A program made the translations under genes and the position numbers. Source: Clostridium novyi NT (GTDB lineage: Bacteria > Bacillota > Clostridia > Clostridiales > Clostridiaceae). Taken from it: a stretch of DNA of 64,000 nucleotides. The notes under the pieces are model-generated. The model searched no databases, was not told where the DNA came from, and saw nothing but the letters and a program-made list of their open reading frames with translations. Positions within the stretch are counted from its first letter, which is position 1. Each line of letters opens with the position of its first letter. The stretch is from NCBI RefSeq assembly GCF_000014125.1, contig NC_008593.1:1240001-1304000 (forward strand), read 5' to 3'. Below are positions 1-9,032 of this stretch, in pieces.

Positions 1-57
1 TTTGAACTACTTAAAAGAAATATAAATGCAGATATAGAAACAATAATAAAAAAATAA
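1..57 (+). CDS. 3' end of a gene cut by the window edge
   Basis: An open frame from base 1 reads 18 codons, ending in IETIIKK and then TAA at 55-57. It is followed by a hairpin terminator at 93-126, which supports a real gene end. The fragment is too short to identify, and nothing in it shows a domain. Confidence 0.5.
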   Translation, partial: FELLKRNINADIETIIKK

Positions 58-92
58 AAAGTAGTATTGCTTAACACTAAACACCCAAACAC

Positions 93-126
93 AAAGCCCT
101 AGACTAACCCTAGAGCTTTTGTTATT
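93..126 (+). terminator. rho-independent terminator
   Basis: AAAGCCCTAG and CTAGAGCTTT pair with one mismatch, followed by TTTTGTTATTTT. It ends the truncated gene at the window start. The remaining bases to 314 hold only the upstream region of the ferritin-like gene. Confidence 0.7.
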
Positions 127-314
127 TTCTAAAAATTTCAGAAGTTATAAATAATTTGTTTACGTCATTAACTAAGTTATATGTAAATATAAGTTAGTGA
201 AGAAATTCATGCAACAATTGATTTAGCTCTTAAAAAGTAACTAAAAATTGAATAAAAAGGATAATTAGAGGAACATTAATTAATAAATTAATAATGTTTA
301 AAGGAGTTGCTTTT

Positions 315-1559
315 ATGAGTTTAAATCCATTTGAAGAAAAACCAGTTTGTGTTGAATCTACTATTGAAGATTGGGGGAAGTTGTATCCTCAAAAGTATGA
401 TAAAAATGAAGTAGATCCATATACTAAAACACGTATAATTTTAATGAACGGCACAGAATTTGAAGCTAATTGGTTTTCACATCAATTTTCACGTCACTGT
501 GATAATAATGATGTAAGACGAGAATTGGCTCTGATGAGAAGAGTGGAACAGCAACAACAAAAAAAGATAAGTAATTTAAGACCATTAAATGAAACCATAT
601 TAGAAACAACTATAAGTTATGAACAACTTGCAGTTGATTTAACTTGTGCTCTTGCAAAAAATGAAAAAGATTCTGATGTAAAAAATGCACTTAATTTTGC
701 ATTGCTTGAGGATTTTGACCATTTGTATAGATATGCAGATTTGCTTGAGATGGAACAAGGTGTAAAGGCCGAAAAGCTAGTAGGACATTATACTGAAATC
801 ATGCCAGGAAGACCAACAATATCACATCATCGTCATCCTTATGATTCCATAAAAAGATCTACTGATTCCAAGAAGGCTGATTTGTTAACAAATCTTAATA
901 TAGGAATTATAACTGCAGCAGAACAACAAACAATGAATTATTACATGAATGTTAGTTCTTTATATAAAAGTGATATAGGTAGAAAACTGTATTTAGAAAT
1001 TGGAATGGTAGAAGAACAACACGTTAGTCAATATGGAAGTTTAAAAGATACTAGATGTACATGGTTTGAAGAACTTTTAATGCATGAGTATACAGAATGT
1101 TATTTATATTATTCATGCTATGAAGATGAAAAAGATGAAAATATAAAAAATATATGGGAAAAATGTTTTATTCAAGAAGTTGCTCACTTACACAAAGCAG
1201 TAGAACTTTTAAGAAAGTATGAAAATAAAGATTGGCAACAAGTGATACCAAATGGAACATTTCCAAAGTTGCTTAATTTAGGACCAAATAAAGAATATTT
1301 AAGAGAAATATTAAAGACTGCAAGATTAACAGCTAAAAGGGAAGATTACGCAGAAGTTGATACACTTCCAGATGATTATGATTTCTTTAAATATCAAAAC
1401 ATTGTAAATAAAAATCTTAATGATGTTGCAAGTCATGTAGTTATAGAGGATTATATAAATAAAAAAGGAATGGATTATAGATTTGAGGAATCACCTAATC
1501 CAATAAATGAACTTAGAGATAGAAAACGTGATAATACAACTGTTGGTAGAATTAAATAG
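315..1559 (+). CDS. Ferritin-like diiron superfamily protein, function unknown
   Basis: This is a 414-aa protein without signal peptide or membrane segment, rich in helix-type sequence. I chose ATG 315 (MSLNPFEEK) over ATG 294 because AAAGGAG at 299-305 sits 8-9 nt before 315. Carboxylate/histidine motifs typical of diiron four-helix bundles recur: YEQLA, LLEDFDH, AAEQQ, EEQH, YTEC and EVAHLH, each Glu or ExxH about one helix apart. They look like more than one bundle or half-site. Known ferritin-like proteins store iron, detoxify peroxide or oxidise substrates; which applies here cannot be read from sequence. It is monocistronic, with a terminator at 1631-1668. Confidence 0.6.
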   Translation: MSLNPFEEKPVCVESTIEDWGKLYPQKYDKNEVDPYTKTRIILMNGTEFEANWFSHQFSRHCDNNDVRRELALMRRVEQQQQKKISNLRPLNETILETTISYEQLAVDLTCALAKNEKDSDVKNALNFALLEDFDHLYRYADLLEMEQGVKAEKLVGHYTEIMPGRPTISHHRHPYDSIKRSTDSKKADLLTNLNIGIITAAEQQTMNYYMNVSSLYKSDIGRKLYLEIGMVEEQHVSQYGSLKDTRCTWFEELLMHEYTECYLYYSCYEDEKDENIKNIWEKCFIQEVAHLHKAVELLRKYENKDWQQVIPNGTFPKLLNLGPNKEYLREILKTARLTAKREDYAEVDTLPDDYDFFKYQNIVNKNLNDVASHVVIEDYINKKGMDYRFEESPNPINELRDRKRDNTTVGRIK

Positions 1560-1630
1560 TTTTAAAAAATAAACTTTTATTGTTTTTTAGATAAAAATAA
1601 TTTTATAATTCTACATATGTAGAAGATTTT

Positions 1631-1668
1631 AGGATATTGATAAATTTAATTTATTAATATCCTTTTGT
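1631..1668 (+). terminator. terminator after ferritin-like gene
   Basis: AGGATATTGATAAATT pairs with AATTTATTAATATCCT (one G-T wobble), followed by TTTTGTTTT. Confidence 0.7.
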
Positions 1669-1736
1669 TTTATGTTTTATTTTATTGAAAAAATATACAA
1701 TATTTAATTATATTTAGCAAAATATGAAAATATTAA

Positions 1737-1765
1737 TTGACATATGGTTCATAATAGTGTATTAT
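1737..1765 (+). promoter_or_regulatory. sigma-A type promoter of the lipase gene
   Basis: TTGACA (1737-1742), a 17-nt spacer and TATTAT (1760-1765) form a near-consensus promoter. The resulting leader of about 130 nt carries an interrupted repeat, TAAAGGT (1810-1816) with ACCTTTA (1825-1831). Confidence 0.7.
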
Positions 1766-1902
1766 ATTAAAAAATGAAGTATTAGTTAACACTTATGTAA
1801 AATATTACTTAAAGGTAAATGTAAACCTTTAGATAGTTTATATTGCGTTAATTAATATTTTATTTAGAATTAAAAATAAATAATGAAAGGGGAATTAAGA
1901 AC

Positions 1903-3234
1903 ATGCAATCGAAGCTTAAAAAATTTATTTCAACAATCTCTGTATCTTTATTTACTTTAGCTTCTGTGTTAACGTTTTCAATGGCGAAGCCGGTGAATGC
2001 ATTTGCTAAAGAAAATCAAAAAGTATCACAAAATAATTATCCTATAATACTTTGTCATGGATGTAATGGATGGGGTAGAACTGAAAACTTCGGAACAGTT
2101 GCTTTTGGAGCAAGATATTACTGGGGTGGAAATGTTGACTTACAACAAAAGCTTATTGAAAATGGATTTACAACTTATACAGCAGCTGTAGGACCACTTT
2201 CGAGTAACTGGGACAGAGCTTGTGAACTTTATGCTCAAATTAAAGGTGGAAGGGTTGACTATGGTGAAGCTCATGCTAAAAAACATGGACACTCTAGATA
2301 TGGAAGATATTACAGAGGTTTTTATCCAGAATGGGGAACAAAGGATGAAAACGGCAATATACGTAAAGTTCATTTAATAGGACACAGCCAAGGTGGACAA
2401 ACTATACGTATGTTAACTACTCTTCTTGGTCAAGGTAAACAAGAAGAAATATCAGCAACAGGAGAAAATACTAACGAATTATTTAAAGGTGGACATGATT
2501 GGGTTTCAGGACTAATAACATTAGCATCACCACATGACGGAACTACTTTAGCTGATATGAAAGGTACAGATGCTGCAGCAGCAATTGGTATAGGTGCAGT
2601 GGGATCAATGCTAGGAAATATATCTAATTCAGATATAATATTTGATTTAAAGGTTGATCAATGGGGACTTAAGAGAAAACCTTCAGAATCATTTATAAGC
2701 TATTTTAATAGATGTGCTACAAGTAAAATGTGGAACTCAAAAGATATTTGTTCAGTAGATTTAAGTACCAATGGTGCTGTAGAACAAAACAAATGGGTAA
2801 AGGCCCAACCAAATGTATACTACTTCTCATGGGCATGTTGTGGAACTATAAGAAATCCAATTAGCATATTTGGACATCATATGGCAAGTCCTATAAGAAT
2901 GAGTGACAAGGGACTATATAATGTTCAATGGGCATTACAAGCTCAATTAATGGGAACATATAGCAGAAATAATCCTCGTCGTGCAATACCTGTAATTGAT
3001 AGTAAATGGTGGCCAAATGATGGATATGTAAATACTATTTCTGAAAATGGACCTAAAGCTGGATCAACTGATGAAATTGTAAATTATAATGGAACACCTC
3101 AAATAGGTAAATGGAACTTTATGGGTGTTAAAGACATGGATCACGAAGATATAATAGGAAGACACTGGAATGGAGCACCTAACTTCTTTATAGACATGGC
3201 TCAAATGCTTAGAAATCTTCCTGTAACTGAATAA
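1903..3234 (+). CDS. Secreted triacylglycerol lipase, family I.5 type
   Basis: A 443-aa exported esterase/lipase with an N-terminal signal peptide (KLKK, then a hydrophobic core, cleavage near AFA at 33-35). The alpha/beta-hydrolase fold shows the nucleophile elbow GHSQGG with Ser162, Asp373 in WPNDGYVNTIS and His414 in DMDHEDIIG. These match the Ser/Asp/His triad of the Geobacillus/Staphylococcus-type lipases. The insert DYGEAHAKKHGH (119-130) with a later FDLKVDQWG resembles the zinc site of family I.5. It hydrolyses long-chain acylglycerols outside the cell and fits the egg-yolk lipase reaction of the C. novyi/botulinum group. GGGG-rich RBS, strong own promoter and own terminator. The length is usual for the family plus signal. 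Confidence 0.93.
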   Translation: MQSKLKKFISTISVSLFTLASVLTFSMAKPVNAFAKENQKVSQNNYPIILCHGCNGWGRTENFGTVAFGARYYWGGNVDLQQKLIENGFTTYTAAVGPLSSNWDRACELYAQIKGGRVDYGEAHAKKHGHSRYGRYYRGFYPEWGTKDENGNIRKVHLIGHSQGGQTIRMLTTLLGQGKQEEISATGENTNELFKGGHDWVSGLITLASPHDGTTLADMKGTDAAAAIGIGAVGSMLGNISNSDIIFDLKVDQWGLKRKPSESFISYFNRCATSKMWNSKDICSVDLSTNGAVEQNKWVKAQPNVYYFSWACCGTIRNPISIFGHHMASPIRMSDKGLYNVQWALQAQLMGTYSRNNPRRAIPVIDSKWWPNDGYVNTISENGPKAGSTDEIVNYNGTPQIGKWNFMGVKDMDHEDIIGRHWNGAPNFFIDMAQMLRNLPVTE

Positions 3235-3246
3235 TAAAATAATAGG

Positions 3247-3300
3247 AAAACAAAGAACTTCTAGTATAAATTTGTATTTATATTAGGAGTTTTTGTTTTC
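3247..3300 (+). terminator. lipase terminator
   Basis: A long interrupted stem: AAAACAAAGAACTTCTAGTA pairs imperfectly with TATTAGGAGTTTTTGTTTT across an ATAAAT/ATTTA extension. Confidence 0.7.
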
Positions 3301-3412
3301 ATGTTAAAAAAAGTTGAAATTAAGCATGGTAAAAAGTTATAATATTGAAAGAAAATATGACATTAAAAATTAATTGTAATGTCATAAAATAAACAAAGGA
3401 GATAAAGAATAT

Positions 3413-4723
3413 ATGAAAAGTAACAAAAAAGTTTTTGGAATAATAGCTGTTATTTTAATAGTTATATGTTTTTTTAGTATAAAACCCATAAAACATTATG
3501 TTATAAGAAAAGACAATTTTAATTGGCTTGCATATGGAATAAAACAACAATATGAAGCTAAACAATTAAACTTACAAGAAGAAATAAAATTTAGTGTTAA
3601 GGGTATTAGTGCTAATAATGAACAAGAAAAAGTATTTAATGATATGTTTAATAATACTACGTTAAGATTAGATATGAATTATGATTATGATAATTTTAGA
3701 AATCTAACAAAAGTTAAACTAAAAAATAAAAATGAGGATTTTGGAAATTTAGAATTGTTTTCTAATAAAGAAGGGGTAATATTAAAGTGTTCTGATATTT
3801 TTAATGGTAATTTGTACTTAGATTATAAGGATATTTGTAAGTTTTTTAACACATCCAACGATTCTAATAGCATTAATATAGAAAATTATTTACCTTTATT
3901 TGATGTAAGTAAAGATTCATATATTAAAAACATAAATAAGGATCTTTTAAGTACTCTAAAAAATAGTTTGAATCATAAATTTCAAAACAATGAGAATGTG
4001 CTAATTAAACTTAAATTTGAAGAAAGTGAAAAATTAGTAAAATGTAATGAACTTAAAATAAGTCTAAATAGTGAAGATATAAAAAATATTCTAAAGGAAC
4101 TAAATAAGTTTGCTAAAGATAATCCTAATATAAAATTATTTTTAAAAAGCAAAATTAATCAATTCTTAGATATAGCAGTTAAAAATAATGATCTTGATAA
4201 ATTTGGATTAACAAACAAAGATGTAAAAGAATTTAAAGAAGATAAGAATTTTGATAAATACTTCCATAAGGAGTGGGAAGAAGCCTTTACACAAATAATA
4301 AATGAAATTGATAAGACACAAACTAATGATGATTTTAAAATAGATATGTCATTTAGATTTGATAATGATGATAAAATAAGAAATGTTTTATGTATATATA
4401 CTTTTAGACAACTAGGGAATATAGTATTTAATGTTGAACAAAATGTTAATATAAATTATTCTATAGATAAACAAGTGTTTGATTCATCAAAATACACTAA
4501 AGATATTAAAATTACAGAGTTAACTCCTAATAATTTAAATTCAAATATGGACAAGTATCTTAAGGATATGGAGAAGAAGCTAACTAATTTGTATCCTGAA
4601 TTAAATAATAACTATAATAATAGTGGGTATAGTAATTTTAATAATAGCGTAAATAATAATTACAACAACAGTAATTTAAACACTGATTATTATACTAATA
4701 ACTATGAATATGGTATAAATTAG
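3413..4723 (+). CDS. Membrane-anchored extracytoplasmic protein of unknown function
   Basis: I do not recognise this 436-aa protein. Residues 6-24 form one hydrophobic segment (VFGIIAVILIVICFFSI) with lysines before it, so the rest probably lies outside the membrane. There is no lipobox Cys at the end of the segment. The middle is charged and beta/alpha mixed with no visible motif. The last 50 residues are an Asn/Tyr/Ser-rich low-complexity tail (NNNYNNSGYSNFNN). RBS AAAGGAG lies at a normal distance from ATG 3413. The downstream hairpin at 4741-4772 is shared with the converging GNAT gene. Lipase lies upstream, but a terminator separates them, so no operon is implied. Confidence 0.6.
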   Translation: MKSNKKVFGIIAVILIVICFFSIKPIKHYVIRKDNFNWLAYGIKQQYEAKQLNLQEEIKFSVKGISANNEQEKVFNDMFNNTTLRLDMNYDYDNFRNLTKVKLKNKNEDFGNLELFSNKEGVILKCSDIFNGNLYLDYKDICKFFNTSNDSNSINIENYLPLFDVSKDSYIKNINKDLLSTLKNSLNHKFQNNENVLIKLKFEESEKLVKCNELKISLNSEDIKNILKELNKFAKDNPNIKLFLKSKINQFLDIAVKNNDLDKFGLTNKDVKEFKEDKNFDKYFHKEWEEAFTQIINEIDKTQTNDDFKIDMSFRFDNDDKIRNVLCIYTFRQLGNIVFNVEQNVNINYSIDKQVFDSSKYTKDIKITELTPNNLNSNMDKYLKDMEKKLTNLYPELNNNYNNSGYSNFNNSVNNNYNNSNLNTDYYTNNYEYGIN

Positions 4724-4740
4724 AGATCTAAATAATAAAT

Positions 4741-4772
4741 AGGACAGGATTAATTGATCTTGTCCTATTTTT
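4741..4772. terminator. terminator between converging genes
   Basis: AGGACAGGAT and GATCTTGTCCT pair with one wobble, followed by ATTTTTG. It can serve the plus-strand gene and, less well, the minus-strand acetyltransferase. Confidence 0.7.
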
Positions 4773-4799
4773 GATTTAATAAAATATAAGTGGATTAGT

Positions 4800-5303
4800 T
4801 TATATTAATTTTTCAAAAGCTATTCTTTTACTGTTATCTTCTAGATAAACAACTCCACAATACTTAAAATTATTTTTATACAGTAATTTTTGCATAGATA
4901 TATTATCTTCGTGGGTATCAATTTTTATGCTATGAATATTTTTATTTAGACAAATATCTTCAATATGTTTAATAATTACAGAAGCTAAGTTATTTCCTTT
5001 AAGTTTATTACTTATTGCTATTCTGTGAATAACAGCTGAATTTTCATTTGAAAGCCATTTACCATCATATATATTCGTATAGCTTTCTTCCTTGTCAAAA
5101 GATAAAGCTACTGTTCCTAGTATTATTTCATCTTTTACTAATACATATCCGTAACCTTTATTAATATCATTATCTATAGTTTCAAAATTTGGATAACCAT
5201 CTTGCCATTGGTCGATATTGTGTTTTTTAAAGTAATTTTGAGCTTCAAATATAATTTCTAATATATTAGTAATGTCTGATTTAGTTGATTTTCTAAATTT
5301 CAT
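4800..5303 (-). CDS. GNAT family N-acetyltransferase
   Basis: A 167-aa cytoplasmic protein with the GNAT layout. It opens with an N-terminal FRKSTKSDITNILEI segment and has the WQDGYPN motif common to a clostridial/bacillar subfamily. The central strand VIHRIAISNKLKGNNLAS acts as the acetyl-CoA-binding motif A (here KLKGNNLA in place of the classic Q/RxxGxG/A). A C-terminal LYKNNFKYCGVVYLED motif follows. The substrate is unknown. Start ATG 5303 has GGAGAA just upstream on the minus strand. It is transcribed alone, convergent with 3413-4723. Confidence 0.8.
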   Translation of the reverse strand: MKFRKSTKSDITNILEIIFEAQNYFKKHNIDQWQDGYPNFETIDNDINKGYGYVLVKDEIILGTVALSFDKEESYTNIYDGKWLSNENSAVIHRIAISNKLKGNNLASVIIKHIEDICLNKNIHSIKIDTHEDNISMQKLLYKNNFKYCGVVYLEDNSKRIAFEKLI

Positions 5304-5471
5304 ACAAATTCTCCTTTAAATATAATAAATTTATTATATATTAAAAATTTATACAATAAAAGAGAAATTATTTTAATGCATAATTAAAAAAAATAATAAG
5401 TTTTTATTATATTTATTAATTATAAGAGCAAACTATAAAAGAAGTTAGAAATTATAAAGGAGGCATTTTAA

Positions 5472-5846
5472 TTGGGAAATAATACAGGTAATCAAAAAGA
5501 AGGTTCAGGAAACAATAGCTTTCTTGGATGGGTAGTTAGAATGGTACTGTTTGCTATAGTATTAGGAATAACATCATTTTTTACTCCTGGATTTAGTATA
5601 AAAGGATTATGGTCATTTATACTAGCAGCTATTATAATTACAGCAATAGATTATTTTGTTGAGTCTTTTATGGGAGTAGATGCATCTCCTATGGGAAAAG
5701 GAGTAAAAGGATTTATCATTGCGGCTATTATAATATATTTAACTCAATTCTTAGTTCCAAATATGAGAGTATCTATAATAGGAGCATTATTAGCAGCAGT
5801 AGTTATAGGGATTATAGATGCTATAGTTCCTGGAAGGGTAATGTAA
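5472..5846 (+). CDS. Small four-helix membrane protein, YvlD / holin superfamily IV-like
   Basis: A 124-aa protein with a hydrophilic Gly/Asn/Ser-rich N-terminus and four predicted membrane helices (about 18-36, 42-62, 76-92, 96-118). The pattern of alternating Ala/Ile/Val helices with the TPGF and VPGRVM turns resembles YvlD-type proteins, annotated as phage holin family 4 although no phage context exists here. The start is TTG 5472, set by AAAGGAGG ending 8 nt upstream; there is no ATG nearby. It is monocistronic, with a hairpin at 5868-5897. Its role is unknown; envelope stress is a guess from the Bacillus relatives. Confidence 0.6.
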   Translation: MGNNTGNQKEGSGNNSFLGWVVRMVLFAIVLGITSFFTPGFSIKGLWSFILAAIIITAIDYFVESFMGVDASPMGKGVKGFIIAAIIIYLTQFLVPNMRVSIIGALLAAVVIGIIDAIVPGRVM

Positions 5847-5867
5847 TAAATTTTAAAGAACAAACAA

Positions 5868-5897
5868 AAAACATCAGACTATTTGTCTGGTGTTTTT
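5868..5897 (+). terminator. terminator
   Basis: AAACATCAGAC and GTCTGGTGTTT pair around TATTT, followed by TTTTT. Confidence 0.85.
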
Positions 5898-6008
5898 TTA
5901 TTTCAAAAATTAATTCAAAGGAAATTATAAATTATTGTAGAATAGTAAAATATATGCACGAATACTTAGAATAACTGTAATATAAAAGGAATTAGAGGGG
6001 GATATATT

Positions 6009-7184
6009 ATGAAGTATAATGAAAAAAGTTTAAATGTTCATGAAAAAAATAAAGGTAAAATTTCCATACTACCAAAGGTGAAGGTTGAAAACAAAGAAGA
6101 ATTAAGTATTGCTTATACTCCTGGGGTTGCAGAACCTTGTAAAAAGATAAATAAAAATGCTCATGATGTATATAAATATACATCAAAAGGAAATTTAGTA
6201 GCTGTAGTAACAGATGGTACTGCAGTGTTAGGACTTGGGGATATAGGACCAGAAGCAGCTATGCCTGTTATGGAGGGAAAAGCAATATTATTCAAAGAGT
6301 TTGCAGATATTGATGCTTTTCCTATTTGTTTAGATACTAAAGATACTGAAGAAATAATAAAAACAGTGAAATTTATATCTCCTACATTTGGAGGAATAAA
6401 TTTAGAGGATATATCAGCTCCTAGATGTTTTGAAATAGAAAAGAGATTAAAAGAAGAATTGGATATACCAGTATTTCATGATGATCAACATGGAACTGCT
6501 ATAGTTGTTTTAGCTGGATTATTAAATGCTTTAAAGATTGTTAAAAAGTATATATCTAAGGCTAAGATTGTAATTAATGGAGCGGGCTCTGCCGGAATTT
6601 CAATATGTAAACTATTGTTACTAGCAGGAGCTAAAGATATAGTAATGTGTGATTTAAAAGGTGCTTTGGCAGAAGGTGAGCATTGGATGAATGATTCTCA
6701 GAAGCAAATAGCTAAATTGACTAATAGAAGTCTACAAAAAGGAAATATAGAGGAAATTATAAAAGGTAAGGATGTATTTATTGGGGTTTCAGGTCCTAAT
6801 GTAATCGATGCAAAAATGGTATCTACTATGAATAAGGATTCCATTATATTTGCTATGGCTAATCCAAATCCAGAAATAATGCCAGATGAAGCTAAAAGAG
6901 GTGGAGCTAGAATTGTTGCTACAGGAAGATCAGATTTTCCTAATCAAATTAATAATGTACTTGTATTTCCAGGAATATTCAAAGGGGCTTTAAAAGCAAA
7001 AGCTAGAGATATTAATGATGAAATGAAACTTGCAGCTGCAAAAGCTATAGCAAGCATAATTGCAGAAGATGAATTGAATGAAGAGTATATAATTCCAGAT
7101 GCATTCAACAAAAAAGTCGTTTTAGCTGTTTCAAGTGAAGTTGAAAAGGTAGCTAAAAATATGGGAATATCAAGGGAGGGTTAA
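6009..7184 (+). CDS. Malic enzyme, NAD(P)-dependent (oxaloacetate-decarboxylating)
   Basis: A 391-aa cytoplasmic enzyme converting malate to pyruvate and CO2 with reduction of NAD(P)+. The N-terminal malic domain shows YTPGVAEPC, TDGTAVLGLGDIGP and EDI; the acidic HDDQHGTA motif provides metal ligands. The NAD-binding half has GAGSAGIS, followed by MANPNPEI and ATGRSDFPNQ. Length fits the short bacterial form without a phosphotransacetylase tail. GGGGG before ATG 6009 is a strong RBS. It lies 2 nt before the fumarase alpha gene, so the three genes form a fumarate-malate-pyruvate operon. Confidence 0.93.
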   Translation: MKYNEKSLNVHEKNKGKISILPKVKVENKEELSIAYTPGVAEPCKKINKNAHDVYKYTSKGNLVAVVTDGTAVLGLGDIGPEAAMPVMEGKAILFKEFADIDAFPICLDTKDTEEIIKTVKFISPTFGGINLEDISAPRCFEIEKRLKEELDIPVFHDDQHGTAIVVLAGLLNALKIVKKYISKAKIVINGAGSAGISICKLLLLAGAKDIVMCDLKGALAEGEHWMNDSQKQIAKLTNRSLQKGNIEEIIKGKDVFIGVSGPNVIDAKMVSTMNKDSIIFAMANPNPEIMPDEAKRGGARIVATGRSDFPNQINNVLVFPGIFKGALKAKARDINDEMKLAAAKAIASIIAEDELNEEYIIPDAFNKKVVLAVSSEVEKVAKNMGISREG

Positions 7185-7186
7185 AT

Positions 7187-8026
7187 ATGAGAGTTATAAA
7201 TTCTAAAGATATTACATCCGCTATTAAAAAGCTTTCAATTGAAGCCAATTATTTTATTAATGAAGATGTATTAAAAGCCTTAGAGAAAAGTTATAATTAT
7301 GAAGAATCTCCTGTTGGAAAGGAAATACTGTTTCAAATAATAAAAAATAATAAAGTAGCATCTGAAAAATATATGCCTATTTGTCAAGATACTGGGGTAG
7401 CTGTGGTATTTGTAGAATTAGGACAAGATGTACATGTTGAAGGAGATATTAATAAAGCGATAAATGAAGGAGTAAGAGAAGGATATAAAGAGGGATATTT
7501 AAGAAAATCAATGGTTGGAAATCCCTTATATAGAAAAAACACAGAAGATAATACTCCTGCCGTTATTCATATAAAAATTGTACCAGGAGATAAAATAAAG
7601 TTAACTCTTGCGCCTAAAGGTGGCGGAAGTGAAAATATGAGCAAAATAAAAATGTTAAAACCATTAGAAGGGAAAGAGGGGATAAAAAAGTTTGTATTAG
7701 ACACTATAAGTGAAGCAGGAGGAAATCCATGCCCTCCTACTATAATTGGAATTGGAATAGGTGGTACTTTTGAAAAAGCTGCTTTAATGGCTAAAGAAGC
7801 ACTATTAAGACATATTGATGATAAAAATAGTAATCCTAAGATTGCTACATTAGAAGAAGAATTACTTAGGGATATTAATAATTTAGGAATTGGACCTATG
7901 GGAGTTGGAGGAAGAACTACTTCATTATCAGTAAAAATAAATACATATCCATGTCATATTGCTTCTCTTCCTGTAGCTATAAATATAAATTGTCATGCAT
8001 CTAGACATAAGTCTATTATTTTATAA
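7187..8026 (+). CDS. Fumarate hydratase class I, alpha subunit
   Basis: A 279-aa subunit of the oxygen-sensitive 4Fe-4S fumarase that interconverts fumarate and malate. Cysteines expected to hold the cluster occur in MPICQDTGVA, GGNPCPPT and ININCHASR. The KGGGSENMSK motif is typical of the TtdA/FumA N-terminal family. The fold is split over two genes; the beta subunit follows 23 nt downstream. L-tartrate dehydratase uses the same family, but the adjoining malic enzyme favours fumarase. ATG 7187 is preceded by AGGGAGG, which overlaps the malic enzyme stop region, suggesting translational coupling. Confidence 0.9.
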   Translation: MRVINSKDITSAIKKLSIEANYFINEDVLKALEKSYNYEESPVGKEILFQIIKNNKVASEKYMPICQDTGVAVVFVELGQDVHVEGDINKAINEGVREGYKEGYLRKSMVGNPLYRKNTEDNTPAVIHIKIVPGDKIKLTLAPKGGGSENMSKIKMLKPLEGKEGIKKFVLDTISEAGGNPCPPTIIGIGIGGTFEKAALMAKEALLRHIDDKNSNPKIATLEEELLRDINNLGIGPMGVGGRTTSLSVKINTYPCHIASLPVAININCHASRHKSIIL

Positions 8027-8049
8027 TTAAGTTGATTGGAGAGTTAAAA

Positions 8050-8595
8050 ATGAAAATAAATTTGCCTTTAAGAGAGGAAGATATAAAAAATTTAAAAGTT
8101 GGAGATAAGGTAGAGCTTTATGGAACTATATATACTGCAAGGGATGTTGCACATTCGCGTATAGTTGATTTAATAAATAATAAAAAAGATTTACCATTTA
8201 AATTAGAGGGTCAGATAATATTTTATGTAGGACCAGCACCGGCTAAACCGGGAAATGTAATTGGTTCTGCAGGTCCAACTACAAGTTATAGAATGGATAG
8301 CTTTGCACCTGTTTTACTAGATAATGGTTTGAAAGGAATGATTGGAAAAGGACCTAGAAATAATGAAGTTAAAGAATCTATAAAAAGAAATAAGGCAATA
8401 TATTTTTTGGCAGTTGGTGGAGTAGGTGCATTAATAGCAACAACCATAAAAGAATCAAATGTTATAGCATATCCTGACCTTGGTACAGAAGCTATAAGAA
8501 AAATAGAAGTTGAAGGATTTCCTGCTATAGTAGCAAATGATATTTACGGAAATGATTTGTATGAAATAGGTAGAAAAAAATATGAAATAAAATAG
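8050..8595 (+). CDS. Fumarate hydratase class I, beta subunit
   Basis: A 181-aa C-terminal-domain subunit of class I fumarase. Visible motifs are GTIYTARDVAHSR, GPAPAKPGNVIGSAGPTTS, RMDSF and MIGKGPR. I chose ATG 8050 (MKINLPLRE) over the in-frame TTG at 8032 because GGAGAG at 8038-8043 lies at the right distance for 8050. It must pair with the alpha subunit to build the active site. It is the last gene of the malic enzyme-fumarase operon. No clear terminator follows, but an AT-rich 437-bp gap does. Confidence 0.9.
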   Translation: MKINLPLREEDIKNLKVGDKVELYGTIYTARDVAHSRIVDLINNKKDLPFKLEGQIIFYVGPAPAKPGNVIGSAGPTTSYRMDSFAPVLLDNGLKGMIGKGPRNNEVKESIKRNKAIYFLAVGGVGALIATTIKESNVIAYPDLGTEAIRKIEVEGFPAIVANDIYGNDLYEIGRKKYEIK

Positions 8596-8804
8596 TTATA
8601 AAAAATTATATTTATTCAAATAAGTATATTTATATATGCATTATAAATTATTAGAAAATTTGAACATAAACATAAAACGAATAAAATATTTCATAAATGC
8701 AATTTACATGTAATATTAAAAATATTTTATAATATATTTATTTTAATGATTAAATAAAAAATATGCTATTTAAACTTTATAATATTAAAAATTTATTATT
8801 AATA

Positions 8805-8833
8805 TTGACCAAATGTTAAAAAAGTGTTATTAT
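8805..8833 (+). promoter_or_regulatory. promoter of the OppA-like gene
   Basis: TTGACC (8805-8810), 17 nt and TATTAT (8828-8833). It lies in the 437-bp gene-free stretch 8596-9032, which also holds an 11-bp tandem repeat (8871-8892) and a perfect inverted repeat (8954-9000). Confidence 0.65.
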
Positions 8834-8953
8834 TTATAAAAATAATGAATTAAATTATTAAAATGAAAAATGCAGTTATATTGCAGTTATATTTTTGGAG
8901 TGTTTTTACAAAAATATGATTTATGAATTTTCATAAAAAATATATTGCATTAT

Positions 8954-9000
8954 CTCTAAAATTATATTTATGAATATTAAGTATAAATATAATTTTAGAG
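8954..9000 (+). repeat. perfect 18-bp inverted repeat in the OppA leader
   Basis: CTCTAAAATTATATTTAT (8954-8971) and its exact reverse complement (8983-9000) flank an 11-nt loop. GGGGGC rather than a T-run follows, so it is not an intrinsic terminator. In the predicted mRNA it forms a long stem ending 32 nt before the oppA start codon. It could stabilise the transcript or bind a protein. Confidence 0.7.
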
Positions 9001-9032
9001 GGGGCTTATAGTAATAAAAAGGGGGAATTTAA

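Noticed and set aside
5472..5846. Prophage holin
   Set aside because: The protein resembles the YvlD branch, and no phage genes surround it.
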